Source: Trichobilharzia szidati
Lineage: Eukaryota > Platyhelminthes > Trematoda > Strigeidida > Schistosomatidae
Assembly (NCBI GenBank): GCA_944472155.2
Contig: OX235272.1
Coordinates: 99,144,020-99,208,019 of the forward strand
Length of the DNA stretch: 64,000 bases
Direction of reading: 5' to 3'
Below the pieces are notes generated by a model. That model saw only the letters and a list, made by a program, of their open reading frames with translations. It had not been told where the DNA came from and did not search any database. Below, piece after piece: positions 35,851-48,823 of the stretch. The translations under genes were made by a program, and so were the position numbers. Each line of letters starts with the position of its first letter. The first letter of the stretch is position 1.

Positions 35851-37935
35851 TCAAAGATGGAAAAAGTTGAATCAGTGATTCACAGTGGGGCAGTAATTCT
35901 ACTGAATTGTCTTGCTGCCATATACTTGCACATATTCAAGTATTTTAGACGTTATAATTTGACGCTGCAATAAAACGGACTCCTGATTTCAGTGTCATAG
36001 TGCCGTTTTGAATTTACTTTTAAAATTCATTTTCATTTCAATTTAGCAAACTATAGAAAGTTTAATCTGATAATTTATTTCACTTTTAAATTGTTTGACT
36101 CAGACAGTTTCGACCCTTTATCAAAAAACTGACAGTATGTACTGACATAAACATGTATTTGACTGGAGATTTTCGTTACAACAGATGAATGCGATTTCAG
36201 TTTCTCGTAAACACTCTCTTATCATTTATACTGTTTAAGCTCACTGTTCCTTTCGGTATGGTTTCAGTCAGTAGACTTTCTTCTTTTCCTTATTAGTAAC
36301 ATACTACGGTTCAGAATTTACACTATCCACTTCAGTATTACTTGCAAAATATTAAATAAATTAGCTACTACAATCAGATTAGGTCATTAAACCAATTCTT
36401 ATATATGGATGTGAATGAATATGAAACCAAAAAGTTAAGTCACAGATAAGGTCGTGTGCTCAGCGTTTGCTTGACAGTTTAGAAAATGACTTCATAAAGT
36501 TCTGTTTCTAATGTATTGGTCAACGATTCCAACCTTATGATTATATGTTTCATAGTTAGTTCATTGATTAACTGGGAGTTTTTATTAGAATGTTACTGCT
36601 TATGACTTTGATGCAAAGGCATAATCATTGGCACTGAAAGAAACACTTGAACTTAGACAAAATCATTACTCTATGAAAATTTTGTGATTTATTTTATTTT
36701 ACAACTATGTACACAAGAACACATGCACACACACTCAGATATGCGCTAGTAATAATTACTACTTTAAAGGTGGACTAACATAATATTCATTACCAAATGT
36801 GATTAGGGAAGTACAAGTTTAAGCATTGTTGAACATAAAGACCGGATACATGTAACAAAAAATACTATGGACAATAAAGCTAATTGATTTATTAACTGCT
36901 TAAGAGGATAATATTTTATCAAGTGATACTTAACACAGTTAATTATGTCAGCAATCTATTTTCATATAACAAAGAAAATAATATAAAAAATATTATAGAT
37001 ATGCTCTTTGAGATGTCTGAGTTAAAATAAAGGTCAGACAGAATGCATCCTCCAACAAAGCAAATAAATCAGTTTGGTTAAATGGTGAATTTTAGAATTA
37101 TATTAAGGGAGATAGCGACAGTGGCAAGAATTACAACAGTTTCGTCACTGGTATTCCACACTCGCCATACACACTGTGTCAAGGGGAGTTTTAAACATTT
37201 ATACAATGTTCCTACTGTTCCCATTCTAATTACCGTAAACCAATGTGTATATCAAATAACCAAAAAATCACACTATATACAAAAACGAATTAAGAAATTT
37301 GACCTGCGAGAAACGATTTCTGGGTATTTGAGTACAATTGATGTTATTATGACTCAAGAAAATAAAAAGTTCAGCGAAAGTATCTTTTTTGCCATTTCAT
37401 CCTGAAAATCTATGCAGTTGCATTTTATATGGAAGTTCATAGACAATTATTATTGAATTCAAGAAAGTAATGATGGCGGATTCAAGAGGATAATAATTTT
37501 CAATTTGAAGGTATCATGAAAGATGAATATAGATCACAGTGGGGCATAGAAACAAAAAATGTATAGACAACACAAAAATTACCCCATGCTGATGAACGAT
37601 GATTAAGTTGTTATATATAAACTGAGATTTTTAAATTCTGGTTTAATAATACTACGATAAAGCTATTAGCAGTACTAAGTAGTGAAACGTCAGTGAAATC
37701 AACGATGTCGTTTTGTTTTTCATTCATTGGGAAATACAGAAACCTTATCAAATACCCAATGCCCATTTTTTTCAAACTGTTAAAAGTGGACTTTTTCTGG
37801 ACATATATGGAAAAATACAGGATTAGGGAAATATTTGTGTAACATGTAAAGCAGTTTTTTACGAAGACATGTGTGAAACAAATGGGCATAGGAATAAATC
37901 AAAATAGGACTTGCTTTTAATTCACAGTTCTAATT
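35851..37935. other. No recognisable gene
   Basis: About 2 kb of AT-rich sequence. The longest frames (37,082-37,405 plus; 37,611-37,889 minus) have no domain or repeat features that I recognise. Confidence 0.4.
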
Positions 37936-37939
37936 TTCC

Positions 37940-38125
37940 CGTCGACTGGCTGAAATGTTAGGCCCCTGTTGACACGTCGGCTGCTAGTACTGCCAGTCAG
38001 CATGTACCAAATTACTTCAGTTTAATCCTCAGACATCGTTGAAGCGTCGTTAATAGGAGCCGACATGCCAACGGAGATCGAACACTTCGATCCAATCAGT
38101 TGACGGGAAAATCAAAATTTGATTT
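37940..38125 (+). repeat. SINE-3 3' part
   Basis: aatcctcagacatcgttgaa, taggagccgacatgccaacg, gagatcgaacacttcgatcc and caatcagttgacgggaaaa match the 3' parts at 16.7, 44.9 and 62.9 kb. It lies immediately before a SINE-3 head, giving a tandem arrangement. Confidence 0.7.
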
Positions 38126-38134
38126 AAAATATAT

Positions 38135-38345
38135 GGTAACTGATGTCCATGGCACAAGAAGTGGCTCTTGTCGACCAAGTGGTTTAGTGGATAACGCTTT
38201 GTCGTTTGAAACTATAGGTACGGGGCTCAAGTCTCATTTGGAACGTCATTATTCACTGAGGAAAGCAAGTACTATTGGATGACCTACCCCAAATAGGACG
38301 AAATGCGTATCCTAGGTTCCACTGCTAGTCACTATCCACCAAAAT
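38135..38345 (+). mobile_element. SINE-3 copy with tRNA-like head
   Basis: The head has aagtggtttagtggataacg (A-box side) and gggctcaagtctcatttgg (B-box side) about 45 nt apart. The body has aataggacgaaatgcgtatc, then ccactgctagtcactatcca. The 3' block present in other copies is missing here but occurs just upstream. Confidence 0.75.
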
Positions 38346-39955
38346 CAAGTGGTGGTTTTTATAACTGAAGATGTAGAAATGAACGGAATGAAAAAAATGA
38401 GGACTAAATAGCCAAACAGAAGTAGATTCGCGCTCCCATACTTAATAAACACTGCAGTATAATTAACAAGTAAACACATTGATAAAAGCTTATCACAGCA
38501 AGCTCATATGTAAAATTATTATACTTGTACGGCAAATGCTGTTGTGCATCCATCCTCAGTTCAGGAGGAAAAAATAGAACTTCTCTTATTAGGATAGACT
38601 CCATTCTTAACAAATAATCAACAAAACTTCATAAACTGTTGTTAAAAGTTACGTAAACTTTGGGTCACTTTCCATTAAATTTACAGTCTGTTTCACGTAG
38701 TAAGTGAGCTTGAACTGGTGTGAATTTTAACCATAGATGACCATAATTCTAAGTATATTATAGTAATTATAGAAAACGATTAGCAACCTGAATAATTCAG
38801 AAGAGCAGCTTTTGCAGAATACTATGAATTCATTTTATTTCATGCAGTTTTCATCAGTTGTATGCACTCTGAATGATAAGATACATACGACATACTTTAG
38901 TTAAGTAACCACGTCATTTTGTAGGAGTAGAAGAAAAGGTTCAAATTCTGTGGGAAATTAGAATGATCAGTAATGACTAGAAAAGAGACATTCTGAATTG
39001 TAAAGGGAAGGATGTTCTGGATTTCAGTAGTATTTCACTCACAATTTGAGCCACTTACGCAATCAGGTGTGATTCATTCAAACAAAATGGAACAGCTCAA
39101 GGATCACAAAGGCATCAATGAAACTTGTAAGAAAGTAGATAAACGCAAGTATCCAGTCACGTCATAATATATAAAATGAGATTTTCGATGAGTTAACGTG
39201 AAAGATTCAGTGAATACCAGGCTGAAGTCTTCGTATGACAACAGCTTCTCAAACAACCATCTCTCTGCTTTTCTTACCTACTTGCCACAGTTTGTAGATG
39301 TGAATCCATTAATACATTTGGAGTTAAGGTGAGTCAGAATATCGCTGGACTCAGTGATTCAGGTGCACTTCGATTAATGTATTCAGTCTCTCAGGTCTTT
39401 ACAACACCAGTTTCAAGAGTATATAATTAATGCATCTTAAATTAGATACACTTCAATAGAATATTGGGTTATTCTGGTAGAAACCTGTTAAGCATTAGTT
39501 TTTACACATCTCCCTTTCTTGAAGAGAAAGACAGAGAAAAAGAGACGGGGGAATTTGTTTGAGGTGTAGAAAGGAATTAACGAAAAAGAAAGGCGTAACT
39601 CGTATGTATGATCATTAAAAATAAACTATTGAAAAAATATACATCTACTTATTTACTTACCCGCATATTCAATCATGTGGAAATTTACACTCAGTAATAC
39701 TAAGAAAACAATCTCTTAGTAAGACTGAATAATTATTACAATATTCTGAGTACACAATTTCGATTAGGTTAATGAATAACCAGAGTTTTTCTTACCCTCG
39801 TTTGATGATACACAGCTTCGTTAAGCAGACAAACATCTACAGGAAAGATACATTGATGATCAATTAGCAACACGACCAGTATGTTTCACAAAACCTACTT
39901 ATGTTTTGATTTGACAATTTTCAAGTCAGGGTAGACTTTGTCATAAGAAGACATC
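38346..39955. other. No recognisable gene
   Basis: AT-rich sequence with a purine-rich run at about 39,520-39,590. Nothing is assignable. Confidence 0.4.
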
Positions 39956-39957
39956 AT

Positions 39958-40135
39958 TTTGAGAACCTCTGGAAACCAAGAAGCACTGGACACCTGTTTC
40001 ATCCTAGTGTGTAACTCTTCATCAGTGCGTACTCTTGGCCTCATCTGGGATCTGACCAAGATAGTCTAGCTTATGTAGCGAACACACTGACCATCTAGCA
40101 ATGGAGTCACAATTCAGTGACCTGTGGATATTAAT
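39958..40135 (-). mobile_element. SINE-2 copy, diverged
   Basis: gagaacctctggaaaccaag, gacacctgtttcatcctagt and gtgtgtaactcttcatcagt form the body in reverse. The head side is degraded (gggatctgaccaag near the B-box; gaccatctagcaatggagtc near the A-box). Confidence 0.65.
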
Positions 40136-40274
40136 TTTCGTCATTCCGGGCGATCTCACCACCACTGTCTTTACACCGAGCTTGATGGACTCTATCGGTT
40201 ACGACTTCCAGTCACAATTACTGAATTATTCCTGACAGTTTTCAACTGACCCTACCTAATTTAGCTCTCACATT

Positions 40275-41550
40275 TTTCTTTATTCATCAACAAAATCCAT
40301 CTGCGAACTGAAGACAATTCATATCCACCCTAAAATTTAGGTTCGTGACACTCGGTGCTATACTCAAGGACTTCATCACGTGATGAATTACTGTCTTGCC
40401 TTACAGCTTAAGGTGTACGAATTAATAGTTGAAGGGTGAGTGGCATACCCTAGAATTAGTCCCTTAATGGTGATTTCTGAGCCGTATCAGTTTTTATTTG
40501 ACGACCAGTAAGTATTCGGAGCAATAATTGTTTACTTCATAGTAGCACACGTTATTGTGTGACTTATCATAAGCTTCATTTACTTCTGCCAACGAAATGA
40601 AAGTATAACTAATAGGAAGCCTGGTTTAAAACTGCATTTCTTAATTTAGAATAAAAAATTAAGATTTTCACTATCCGTATTTTTGAAACCTTTAAACATA
40701 ACGATTAAAAACACGTTATAACTTGGTGGAATAGGAGACCAACATAACTTGAAAGTGCTTTTTGTCAAGTCGGCTGTATCACAAGTATCAAATCAGACGA
40801 AAACCATGAATCAGTAAGCGCCAGCTAGACCGTAAATAAGCTGATGCGTGTAATATCAAATGTGCTGACTTGTTTGTTGAATAAACCTGGAAAGTCCACT
40901 GTCAAGTTCCGAAGTTGAACACACAAACTTCATACGTTTGCTAGTCAATACTCCCAAACGTTATAAAATGGCTGCAACGCTCGAAAACACCAAGTACACT
41001 GCAGCTAACTCGTAACCGTGCACTAGTAAATTTCTGCCATTCCTGGAGCTAATTCTAGTTGTCTTTTTTCGCCAGTAGACTTCTTATCTTCTATGTAAAC
41101 ACAAACAATTTCACGTGCAAACGTTTGTTATGAGTTATATTTTCCTATGTAATCCTGGCTTCAGTATTGCATATCCCAATCGCTTTGCTGTGACCATTTC
41201 ATCATATTTGGATGAGATATTATTTAGCATTCACTTGTCACAGCTGATAACCAAGATTATTCCGAAATAAAATTATTGATTAAATAGTGGAGAAAGACTA
41301 GATACTTATGCCAAAAAGTACAGAAATGACATGAAATCAAAGGCAGAATCTAAATGGATAGGACTAAATTCACTGCAAGTGATAAGACCAAACGAAATAT
41401 GATGACATCATCATTTTCCTACTCAATTTGTTCAAGTTTATTAAGGTAAAGAATATTACTTTTATGTTGCATAAACGAATTTACATGTAGTGGGCGATGA
41501 ATAAATGTAAAGTGAGAACGTAGGTTACTGCATGATTCAAGCTAGCGGTT
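40275..41550. other. No recognisable gene
   Basis: AT-rich sequence, no assignable feature. Confidence 0.4.
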
Positions 41551-41560
41551 TCCAGATTAC

Positions 41561-41571
41561 TATATATATAC

Positions 41572-41604
<33 letters not shown>
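41561..41604. repeat. (TA)n microsatellite, longest in the window
   Basis: About twenty TA units with one CG interruption. It ends roughly 50 bp before the palindromic-ended SINE-2 unit. Confidence 0.95.
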
Positions 41605-41607
<3 letters not shown>

Positions 41608-41654
41608 TTCAAGTATTGTTTTGTAAGAATATTACTGTAATTATCAAGTGATGT

Positions 41655-42110
41655 TTTGCAGGGATTTCATTGGTTATAGGTTTGATCACCAGTTGACATC
41701 TGTTAGAGAACCATTGGAAACCTGGGAGTACTGTACTGCTGTTCCGTCCCAGTTCAAGACTTTTCAGCAATAATTACCCACCAGTATCGAAATCAGGACC
41801 TTCCATTTACAAGGCGAGCTCGTAGACGATTTAGCCACTGGGACTGTATCCGATGGCTCATCAATTCCTACTTCCACCAATTCGTGATATATCAAGCGCA
41901 ACCAGCAGCCATTGTGATAAGGGGGTAACTGAACTCTCACTTGACTCGGTGGATTCCACTCACTACTTCTTCTCACTAGTAATCCAGATAACTTCCTGCA
42001 TAGACCCAGTCACCCGTGAGCATCGGATTAATTATCAATTGTTGGTTGATGTCAACTCGTAATCAAACCTGTAACCAATCAAATCCCTGAAAACCAACAC
42101 CTGATAATTA
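41655..42110. mobile_element. SINE-2 unit with inverted ends
   Basis: The left end (cagggatttcattggttata, ggtttgatcaccagttgaca) recurs inverted at 42,045-42,090 (tgtcaactcgtaatcaaacc, then gtaaccaatcaaatccctga). Between them lies a minus-strand SINE-2 with body and head; B-box side is cgaaatcaggaccttccatt and A-box side is agacgatttagccactggga. A SINE normally lacks inverted termini, so this is either two copies head to head or a different unit containing the SINE. Confidence 0.75.
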
Positions 42111-42240
42111 GTCTGATACTTACTAGTAACTGTCTCTATACAGGAAGTTATCTGAAGTTCTGATACAAATTCGTAACCAGTGGGGCACAACAAGTAGGTA
42201 AGAGATCAGTTACTCCTCTACGTTAGTGGCTGGCAGCTGG
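42111..42240 (+). repeat. SINE-2 leader-type block
   Basis: gttatctgaagttctgatac, aaattcgtaaccagtggggc and ggctggcagctgggctatg match 61,805-61,885 and in part 3,765-3,800. The block seems to be part of a longer SINE-2 unit. Confidence 0.65.
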
Positions 42241-43215
42241 GCTATGTTTGTAATTGTAAGTTTTTTTCAAAGCCAAAGTAGAAATAGGATATTTCTAGTT
42301 TGCATATGTAGAATGAAACGTACACTGAGGATCATTAAAGACAAAATAATTGAAATATTGTCCGTGATAATCGTTTTGAACACAGAACTACTGACGTGAT
42401 GACTGAATTTCCATCATGTCACTCAGTTAGATAAGTACGGATAATCAAATGAGTATATACGTAAAACCAACTAAATGAAGATGAAATGAAATTAATTATG
42501 AGGGTAATATGATTTACCAATCAGCTGATTATTAAAACACCTTCCAGTACAAGTTTATTTATTAAGTGCGCCTGGAGATAAAACTTATGAAGTATTTAAA
42601 TGTATTTATTTCGATAATTGACTTCAAACAGTTTTAATGTTCATTAATTTAGTTCAGTGGCTCGTAAATTTGTTTGATTAAATTAAATATCATTCACTAG
42701 AGTCATTTATTTTTCAAATCACTTACAACACAAACATGTTCAGCGTAGAGTATTCATCAGTGACGGATGAAAATGACTTAAAAACGCATTGCATCGCTTA
42801 CCTCCTTTCTTTTGAACACACTGAAATATTTTAAGTAACCAATGACCATTACATTTGAATGGAATTAATTTATATAACAAGGGTGACATTTAGTTTTTGT
42901 CGAGAATCGAAGTCAACTGAAGACAGATTGACAATGAAGGAGTGTTAGACAGCATTCATTCATAATCGTGGGAATAATTAATTCTACGAAATCAAGGTTC
43001 TGAGATGAGCGAACTACCAGTTAGCATATGAATTTGTTTTAGTCAGTTTTGTTCTCTTTTCATTGATGTTGCCTTGAGCATACATCATTATGGAAATCAA
43101 ATAAAGTCTTCGTTAAAATGCCTAAAGAATGTGATTGTTTTCTAATCAAGAAATTTAAACGATTGAAAGAAGAAATAATTTCTTTTAGATTAGATGTTCA
43201 TCCATGGATCTACTC
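42241..43215. other. No recognisable gene
   Basis: AT-rich sequence, nothing assignable. Confidence 0.4.
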
Positions 43216-43218
43216 TGA

Positions 43219-43280
43219 TATATATACAGCTTCATAATAAATTCTTCGAAAAGAGTCTCCTCGTTTAATCACTTGTTTTG
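43219..43280 (+). repeat. PLE-B tail fragment
   Basis: tatatacagcttcataataa followed by cgaaaagagtctcctcgttt and aatcacttgttttg matches the end of the PLE-B tail at 57,050-57,120. No coding part adjoins it. Confidence 0.75.
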
Positions 43281-43349
43281 AGGAGCTAATATCTCTCCAA
43301 CTGAAATGGTTTTAGAGACAAAGGTTTATTTCCATAAGCCTTTTCTTCT

Positions 43350-43748
43350 TCTTATTTTTATTCATTCCTTTGATTTCGAGTGGAACACAGGACTTCAGTA
43401 GCACATCTCCATTTCACTCTATGCCTTGTCATCACTTTCAGCTGTCTCCATGACTGACTGCAAGCTTGCACTCCCTCTTCATATGATTTTCCCCAATATC
43501 TCTCTTAGAAACCCAACAATTTGCTTCTCATTCAGTTTTCACTCTAGGGCGTGGTGTGTGATGTCACTGGACGGTCTCTTCAACGTTTGTCCAACCTACC
43601 TCAGTTTCTTTCTGTATATTTGTTAGGCAATAGTTTTTTGACTAATTTGCCGACTGTCATAGTTCCTTGTTATTTATCCTTTCCAACTGACCATCTGATC
43701 ATCAGTATAAATAGAAGGCATATATTAATGAAAGCCTGTAGCCTAGTT
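43350..43748 (-). pseudogene. RTE-clade retrotransposon 3' fragment, decayed
   Basis: It aligns in order with the RTE fragments at 35.05, 48.57 and 51.84 kb. On the minus strand it ends in the RTE 3' end (reverse of gatttcgagtggaacacagg) and upstream encodes broken C-terminal RT sequence; the antisense word tgtgtgatgtcactggacgg corresponds to the ITRQAL region. Towards 43,745 the thumb-side region (aaagcctgtagcctagttta) resembles gaaggtctgtaacctgttga at about 52,221. Many stops and indels. Confidence 0.75.
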
Positions 43749-43856
43749 TACTAGCCAGTCCCAAGCCCAGAAAAGAGAGAAGTCAGGGCATAGGGCTGGC
43801 AACCCCATCCTGTAAAAAACAACCCCACCGTTACTGAAACTCCAAAGCACAGGAAA
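43749..43856 (+). repeat. Fragment like the SINE-1 body
   Basis: aggctggcaaccccatcctg of SINE-1 (15.12 kb) is matched by gggctggcaaccccatcctg at about 43,794, followed by a related gttactgaaactcc block. No tRNA-like head or 3' end is present. It may be SINE-1 or the source element of its body. Confidence 0.6.
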
Positions 43857-44630
43857 CAGACTTTAGGTCTTTTGCATGGCATAAATTATTTTGACCTATG
43901 AAGTCTAAAAAGAGGTATTGCTTTTACTGTAACTTCGTAACAGTATAAAAATTTGAAGTTGTATATATTTACCGCTGAGAATTTGAGTCTTAGAGAAGAC
44001 ATGATATACTTCAGTCGATCGGTAGGAATCTGAGGATGTATGTTTATTGAAGTCAGTAAGTTCATAATATATATGACCTTCATTATTCACAATTTCACAA
44101 CCTAACGTACTAACATGAATTTTTGTAGACAGTCTGGAAGCAAAATGAAATAGACGATGTATCAGGCGGTTATGAGTGTCACTCTCCCCGAATTCAGCTC
44201 ATTAAGACATTTATGTCGATGGTGATAAAATACAGTACTTTCTATAACTGGAATCCATCTTACTACTTTACATTCGTTTTTACTTTTCATCTGAAAATTA
44301 TTAACACGTGAGATTATATGCGTACTAACATAGGTCGCAACACACAAGGGATTTTGCCTACTTATTATTTATAAATTAGCGTCCCGAAGGAGTTTACGAA
44401 GTAGAAAGACTGAAGGTGGTGCAGTTATGTCTTAAAATAGAGAAGAAATAATTAGTCTCAATTACTGAAAATTATGGTACTGAGACATCTGTTGAATTTC
44501 ATTTGTTTGAGGTTATTATTTTAAAACTAGAATATAATCCTTTCAGATTCATTGCATCATGAATCAGATTGTTCTCTTAGGAATAAGGTAGTTTGACTAG
44601 TAAAACAATACACCTATTTTATTTGATGGA
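43857..44630. other. No recognisable gene
   Basis: AT-rich; overlapping small minus-strand frames at 43.9-44.1 kb lack family features. Confidence 0.4.
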
Positions 44631-44632
44631 GG

Positions 44633-44945
44633 TGACGCCTGAGGCTCAATTGGTCTAGTGGATAAAGTTTTGGCATTTGAAACGTCAGGTAGTAGGTTTG
44701 AGTCCCAATGGGAACAACACTAGTCACCGGGGATTGCAGGAACGCCCAGAAGATGAGTCCCAAATGGGACGAAATGCATATTGTTGATTCCACTACTAGT
44801 CACCATCCACCAAATGACATCATGTTAATCCTTAGAGATCACCGAAGCTACCTACAGCGTACCGACGAGTTAACAGAGTCTGAACATTTCGGATCAATCA
44901 ATAAACTGGAAAAGCAAAAATTAACCGAAACAAAACAATATACTT
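44633..44945 (+). mobile_element. SINE-3, most complete copy
   Basis: The tRNA-like head has ctcaattggtctagtggata (A-box side) and gtaggtttgagtcccaatgg (B-box side). The body has gatgagtcccaaatgggacg and aaatgcatattgttgattcc, then actagtcaccatccaccaaa. The 3' part has ttagagatcaccgaagctac, gaacatttcggatcaatcaa and ctggaaaagcaaaaattaac. Length is about 310 bp. The open frame across it is coincidental. Confidence 0.8.
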
Positions 44946-46355
44946 TAATCGTTTAATTGTTGTTTCGACTGCCAACATTATACAGATATTTTCTTGTATA
45001 CTGAACTTTTGTGTTGGTCATAACTGTTCATATGTCACATATTCATCTCAGATACATTTCGCTGTGTTTTAGGCTCATAGAAAAGATTTTTTACATAGTT
45101 ATGTCTTACTGGGAGTGACGGGGGAGGAAAAATAAACAGTAATTCTCATTTTTTTTCCAAGCTAATAATGATAATGATTTATCAGTGTTTAGAAAAAATG
45201 GGAATGTTTAGAAACATTTCATATCTTCCACTAATGAAAAGGTAGTAGAAACAAAGTTCACAAGACAATTATTTGCATTTGTTTGTAAAATGACATACGT
45301 CGGGCAGTATCAATTTGTGTTCACACGTTTATAGTCTAGACTGTTTATTAAAAGTGACAAATTATGACCATACCAAGATATAAACAATAAGTTTAATCAG
45401 TACTGTCAGCATTGGTGTATCTTGAATTTAAAGTATAAAAACTAATTAGGTAGTTGATTCGAATACAATAACTTTCATGACAGAAAATAATTGATCATAT
45501 TTGAACATGTTTATGTCGTCCAGATTTATCCTGCTAAGTGATGACTATCTACGAAATCCGCTATGCACTTTTTTCCAATATGAAAACCACTAGCTGGATA
45601 AACCCCAGTTATTTCCCTTTGTTTACTTAGCGGGACTGAAATGAAGAATTTGTGTTAAAATATTGTCCTCTAGAAAGAATACATCAAAATCATGAGCCCT
45701 GATAAACAAGTATTGACTTTGTTAACACTTGATTTGGCTCTTATGGTTAATTGGCTTATTGGGTGACTTTTTACCATCTGTAAAAATGAATTCTGGATTT
45801 ACGTCTCAATGGGAACAATATCGTTCATTGGGATATAGTTGTCTTAAGCTGAAAAGTTCCAAACAGGAGAACTTCAATGCTAGCCATCAACACGGTAATA
45901 ATGAATGGCACTGAATCAGACTTATTCTAAGTTTAAATGTTAAAAAAATTTAGGAAACTACAATCGGAGACTTTTATACAATATCGTTGTAATTTTTAAA
46001 AAATAGTTAAAAATTAAGACGCTTTGGAAAACACTTACTTTTTGCGCTGTTAGCCTTTAAACAGGGTTTGTGGTCTTTTATACCGCTTAATAATGTTGCT
46101 ATAAGGTTAAAAAAATATAAGTTAGTGAAATAAATAGTTTAAGGGTTAATGCTCAAAAAGTAGAATCAAAAGGTTACTCTTACACTGCTGATATATCTCG
46201 CTACGATAGTGCAGATATGCATTGTTGACAAGCACCAACAAGTAAAATAAGGTGAGTTTTGTAGAAAATTACCAGCAGCAGGAGTGTATGTGACGATCTG
46301 CTTATCGGTTATTGGTAAATGACAGTAGAATGAAGTGTTGTTGGGTGAAATTTTC
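44946..46355. other. No recognisable gene apart from the SINE-3 remnant
   Basis: AT-rich; no coding signal. Confidence 0.4.
45735..45860 (+). repeat. Degenerate SINE-3-like head
   Basis: ggctcttatggttaattggc near 45,736 and ggatttacgtctcaatggga near 45,792 keep the A- and B-box spacing and wording of SINE-3; the rest is unrecognisable. Confidence 0.4.
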
Positions 46356-46359
46356 AAAT

Positions 46360-46640
46360 TAAATTCTATTACAGCTTGACTCCACACAGTATCTTTGATA
46401 AAAGTATGGAATTTTCTGCATGTGTGGTGAGAGCTGGCTGCTAGCCAAGTTGGTAGACAGTAATTGACGTCAATGTTTATGTCCCCAATATTGGTGGTGA
46501 GAAAATGAGAACAAAGGCTTTGCATAGGCGGATACAGTTAGCATTTGGATGATCGGACACAGCCACAATGAGATGCAAGGTTAACTTTCTGTGAGAAACA
46601 ACCAATCATTCTGATTAAATTATTTTATTTATTTGTCATC
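46360..46640 (-). repeat. Repeat-5 copy
   Basis: The reverse complement contains gattggttgtttctcacaga, gctaactgtatccgcctatg, aacattgacgtcaattactg, tctaccaacttggctagcag and a 3' part ending tactgtgtggagtcaagctg. The first four blocks recur in order at 60,690-60,920 on the plus strand; the last recurs at 49,620-49,668. A 119-codon minus frame (46,166-46,525) crosses it but has no known domain. It is probably the 3' part of an unidentified retroelement. Confidence 0.7.
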
Positions 46641-47550
46641 CACACCCTAAGGGTATTTTATTTTTATTTATGGAAATAATATTACTGATGATAACAACTA
46701 TTAATACGATTAGTCAGTTGACATTATTGGTGTTCAGTATAGTTAAAGTCACTTGGTGGGAGACATTCAGCGTTGTTGTTTAAGTGAATTACATTTTCAA
46801 GGAACAGTCTTATTTCTCATTTCTTTTTAATTTTACATGAGACAGATATCTAGGAGACCTGATTGGAATGAGTGAGTAAGTGAGTGGTAAGGGAGGAAGT
46901 TGGAATGAGGTGTATTCGATTGGCATTAAATCTATACAAACATTGAGTATTTTGTTTAAGACAATAAATAAAATAATAAACGAATTTGTCTTTAGAGGAT
47001 GGGATGCTTACGCACCGAAGAACTGACTCATCGGTATTTCCATCAGTATTAAGCAGTCATTTCCTCCAATGAATAGGTAAGAGTTTTATCATTAAGTTTG
47101 TCCCTGTTTTGGAAAATCTGGATAGTTTTGTGTATAGGCAAAGTGAAGTATCTACATTTTATTTAATATTTCGTAATGAGTTTTCGAACTAATCGTTCCA
47201 CTGTAAGTATCAACAATTCTTTTAGAAATTAGTTATTTGGCTACTTAACCATGTTGAAAACAGTTTTCTTTAGAAGAAAATATTCAGTCAGAGTCATAGA
47301 TATGTGGTCTTCTGTACTATCAGTTGAAAAAAGAGTCAGAAGTTATTAAGAACTCGACCGTTTGGAGCAAATTCGTTCGATGGATCGAGGACTGAATTAA
47401 TGATTTTCTGATTGGTTTTGTTGCCGAAATTCACAGCATAGTGTCCATTTATGTTGTTTATTAATTGATGTTCAGAATATTTTTCATCTCACATCGATCC
47501 TCATACTTTAAGAAATTACTTTAACATATTCACCTCCTTTCTCCCTTTCC
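46641..47550. other. No recognisable gene
   Basis: AT-rich; nothing assignable. Confidence 0.4.
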
Positions 47551-47552
47551 TA

Positions 47553-48087
47553 CCCAGCCTGGATAGTGTTTCCGAGGGTGTTTTACAGGCTGAAGCATAG
47601 TAAGGCCAATGTAATCAGCTCCACAAAAACAAGTAAACTGGTATGTGGATGCTGAAGCGGCTCATTGCGACAGCGCGTCTTTCACATGTTTGCTAAAATA
47701 GTTTCTTGGACGAAAATTTTATTCTTAGACTGGCAGCGAAGTATGTTTTACTGAAGGCCCATTTTTGGAAATTTTCGCCTCAGTATTTCTTCTAAATTCG
47801 AGATTTAGTAGTGGAATCTTTTTGGGAGCAACATGAATTTGCTGAGATACTTTTCTTGGTTTCAGGATCTTGTCTACGAATCTCAGTAGGAAATCAGTTT
47901 TCATCAAGATTCTTCAGAGATTTTTCAGTTCTTCTTCAATAGATTCCTGGGTACACATATTCTGGATCCTTAAGGAAAGAAAACAGAAGAGACTTCTCTT
48001 TCTGTTTAGAGGGTGACAACTTTGAAAATTCACAAATTGTCCGTCCCATGTTGACTTTAAATAGATGGATCTCTTCAGCAAGTTGTC
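47553..48087 (-). pseudogene. PLE-B-like fragment: RT thumb, linker, GIY-YIG
   Basis: Read from 48,087 leftwards, one frame gives LLKRSIYLKSTWDGQFVNFQ (thumb), then SCHPLNRKRSL and QESIEEELKNL, a TGA stop, and RILMKTDFLLRFVDKIL (linker), continuing as 47,907-47,725 to KKIPLLNLEFRRNTEA. After a stop and frameshift a segment near 47,645-47,555 reads YQFTCFCGADYIGL, the GIY-YIG core with YIG intact, followed by HPRKHYPGWVG. The order and wording match the copy at 56 kb. RT motifs A-C are missing. No tail or duplication was found. Confidence 0.8.
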
Positions 48088-48570
48088 AATACACGTATCC
48101 TTATGCTTTAAGAAATTATTTTATAGAATTTAAAGTGGTGAATTATCGGTAGATATAAGTGCACGTTATATTCGAAACACAACAACTGTGAGCATAACAT
48201 TTCTGGTCATTCATTGTACCTGTGACAAGATTGATCACAATTATACTGCAACAAGCTGAATTATTTCGGGAAAATTTCTGTTGTAATGACATATTCTAGG
48301 AAGATCATAGATATAACAGGAATATAAATCATCTGAATTTTTGTATAATTACATCTCAGTACATTTTGATGAAAGGAATGAAACAATGTTATAGAAACTA
48401 ATATAAAACAGAATTTGTGGCACACTGGAATAGCCGTGTAAGACTCAAGTATAACTTTCAAGAATTTTCCTTGAAAGCGTAAGAACCATTTTTAATGTTA
48501 CTAGAATTTGTGGTATGTTGTATCAACAGATGATGACATTAACACACGTGGTACAGACAAATAAGCCAGA
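48088..48570. other. No recognisable feature
   Basis: AT-rich, nothing assignable. Confidence 0.4.
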
Positions 48571-48823
48571 GTTATTTTTATTCCACTGGGTTCTGAGTGG
48601 AATACGGTGGCTATCGGTTCTCTGCAGTCATTTTTAATTAGCTGCATGACTGCCCATAAGCTTTCATATACTTCTCACACGATCTCCTTCGTGTCATCCT
48701 TGGACAGCAACTCATCACTCGCCATCATGGTCTCCTTCAAAGGCCTGGCGTGCCATATCACTCACAGGCCACCACAGCATATGTCTAATCCATCTCCATT
48801 TCTTTCTGCACACTTGCTGCGCG
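48571..48823 (-). pseudogene. RTE-clade retrotransposon 3' fragment
   Basis: Minus-strand remnant of the C-terminal RT region and 3' end. The antisense word ccacagcatatgtctaatcc reads, on the minus strand, into the WxWIGHxL region, and tggcgtgccatatcactcac into ITRQAL. The 3' end is the reverse of ccactgggttctgagtggaa. The upstream edge at about 48,823 abuts a SINE-2. Confidence 0.75.

Noticed and set aside
46166..46525. 119-codon minus-strand ORF as a gene
   Set aside because: It overlaps repeat-5, which is dispersed, and shows no domain; the frame is not kept in the copy at 60.7 kb.
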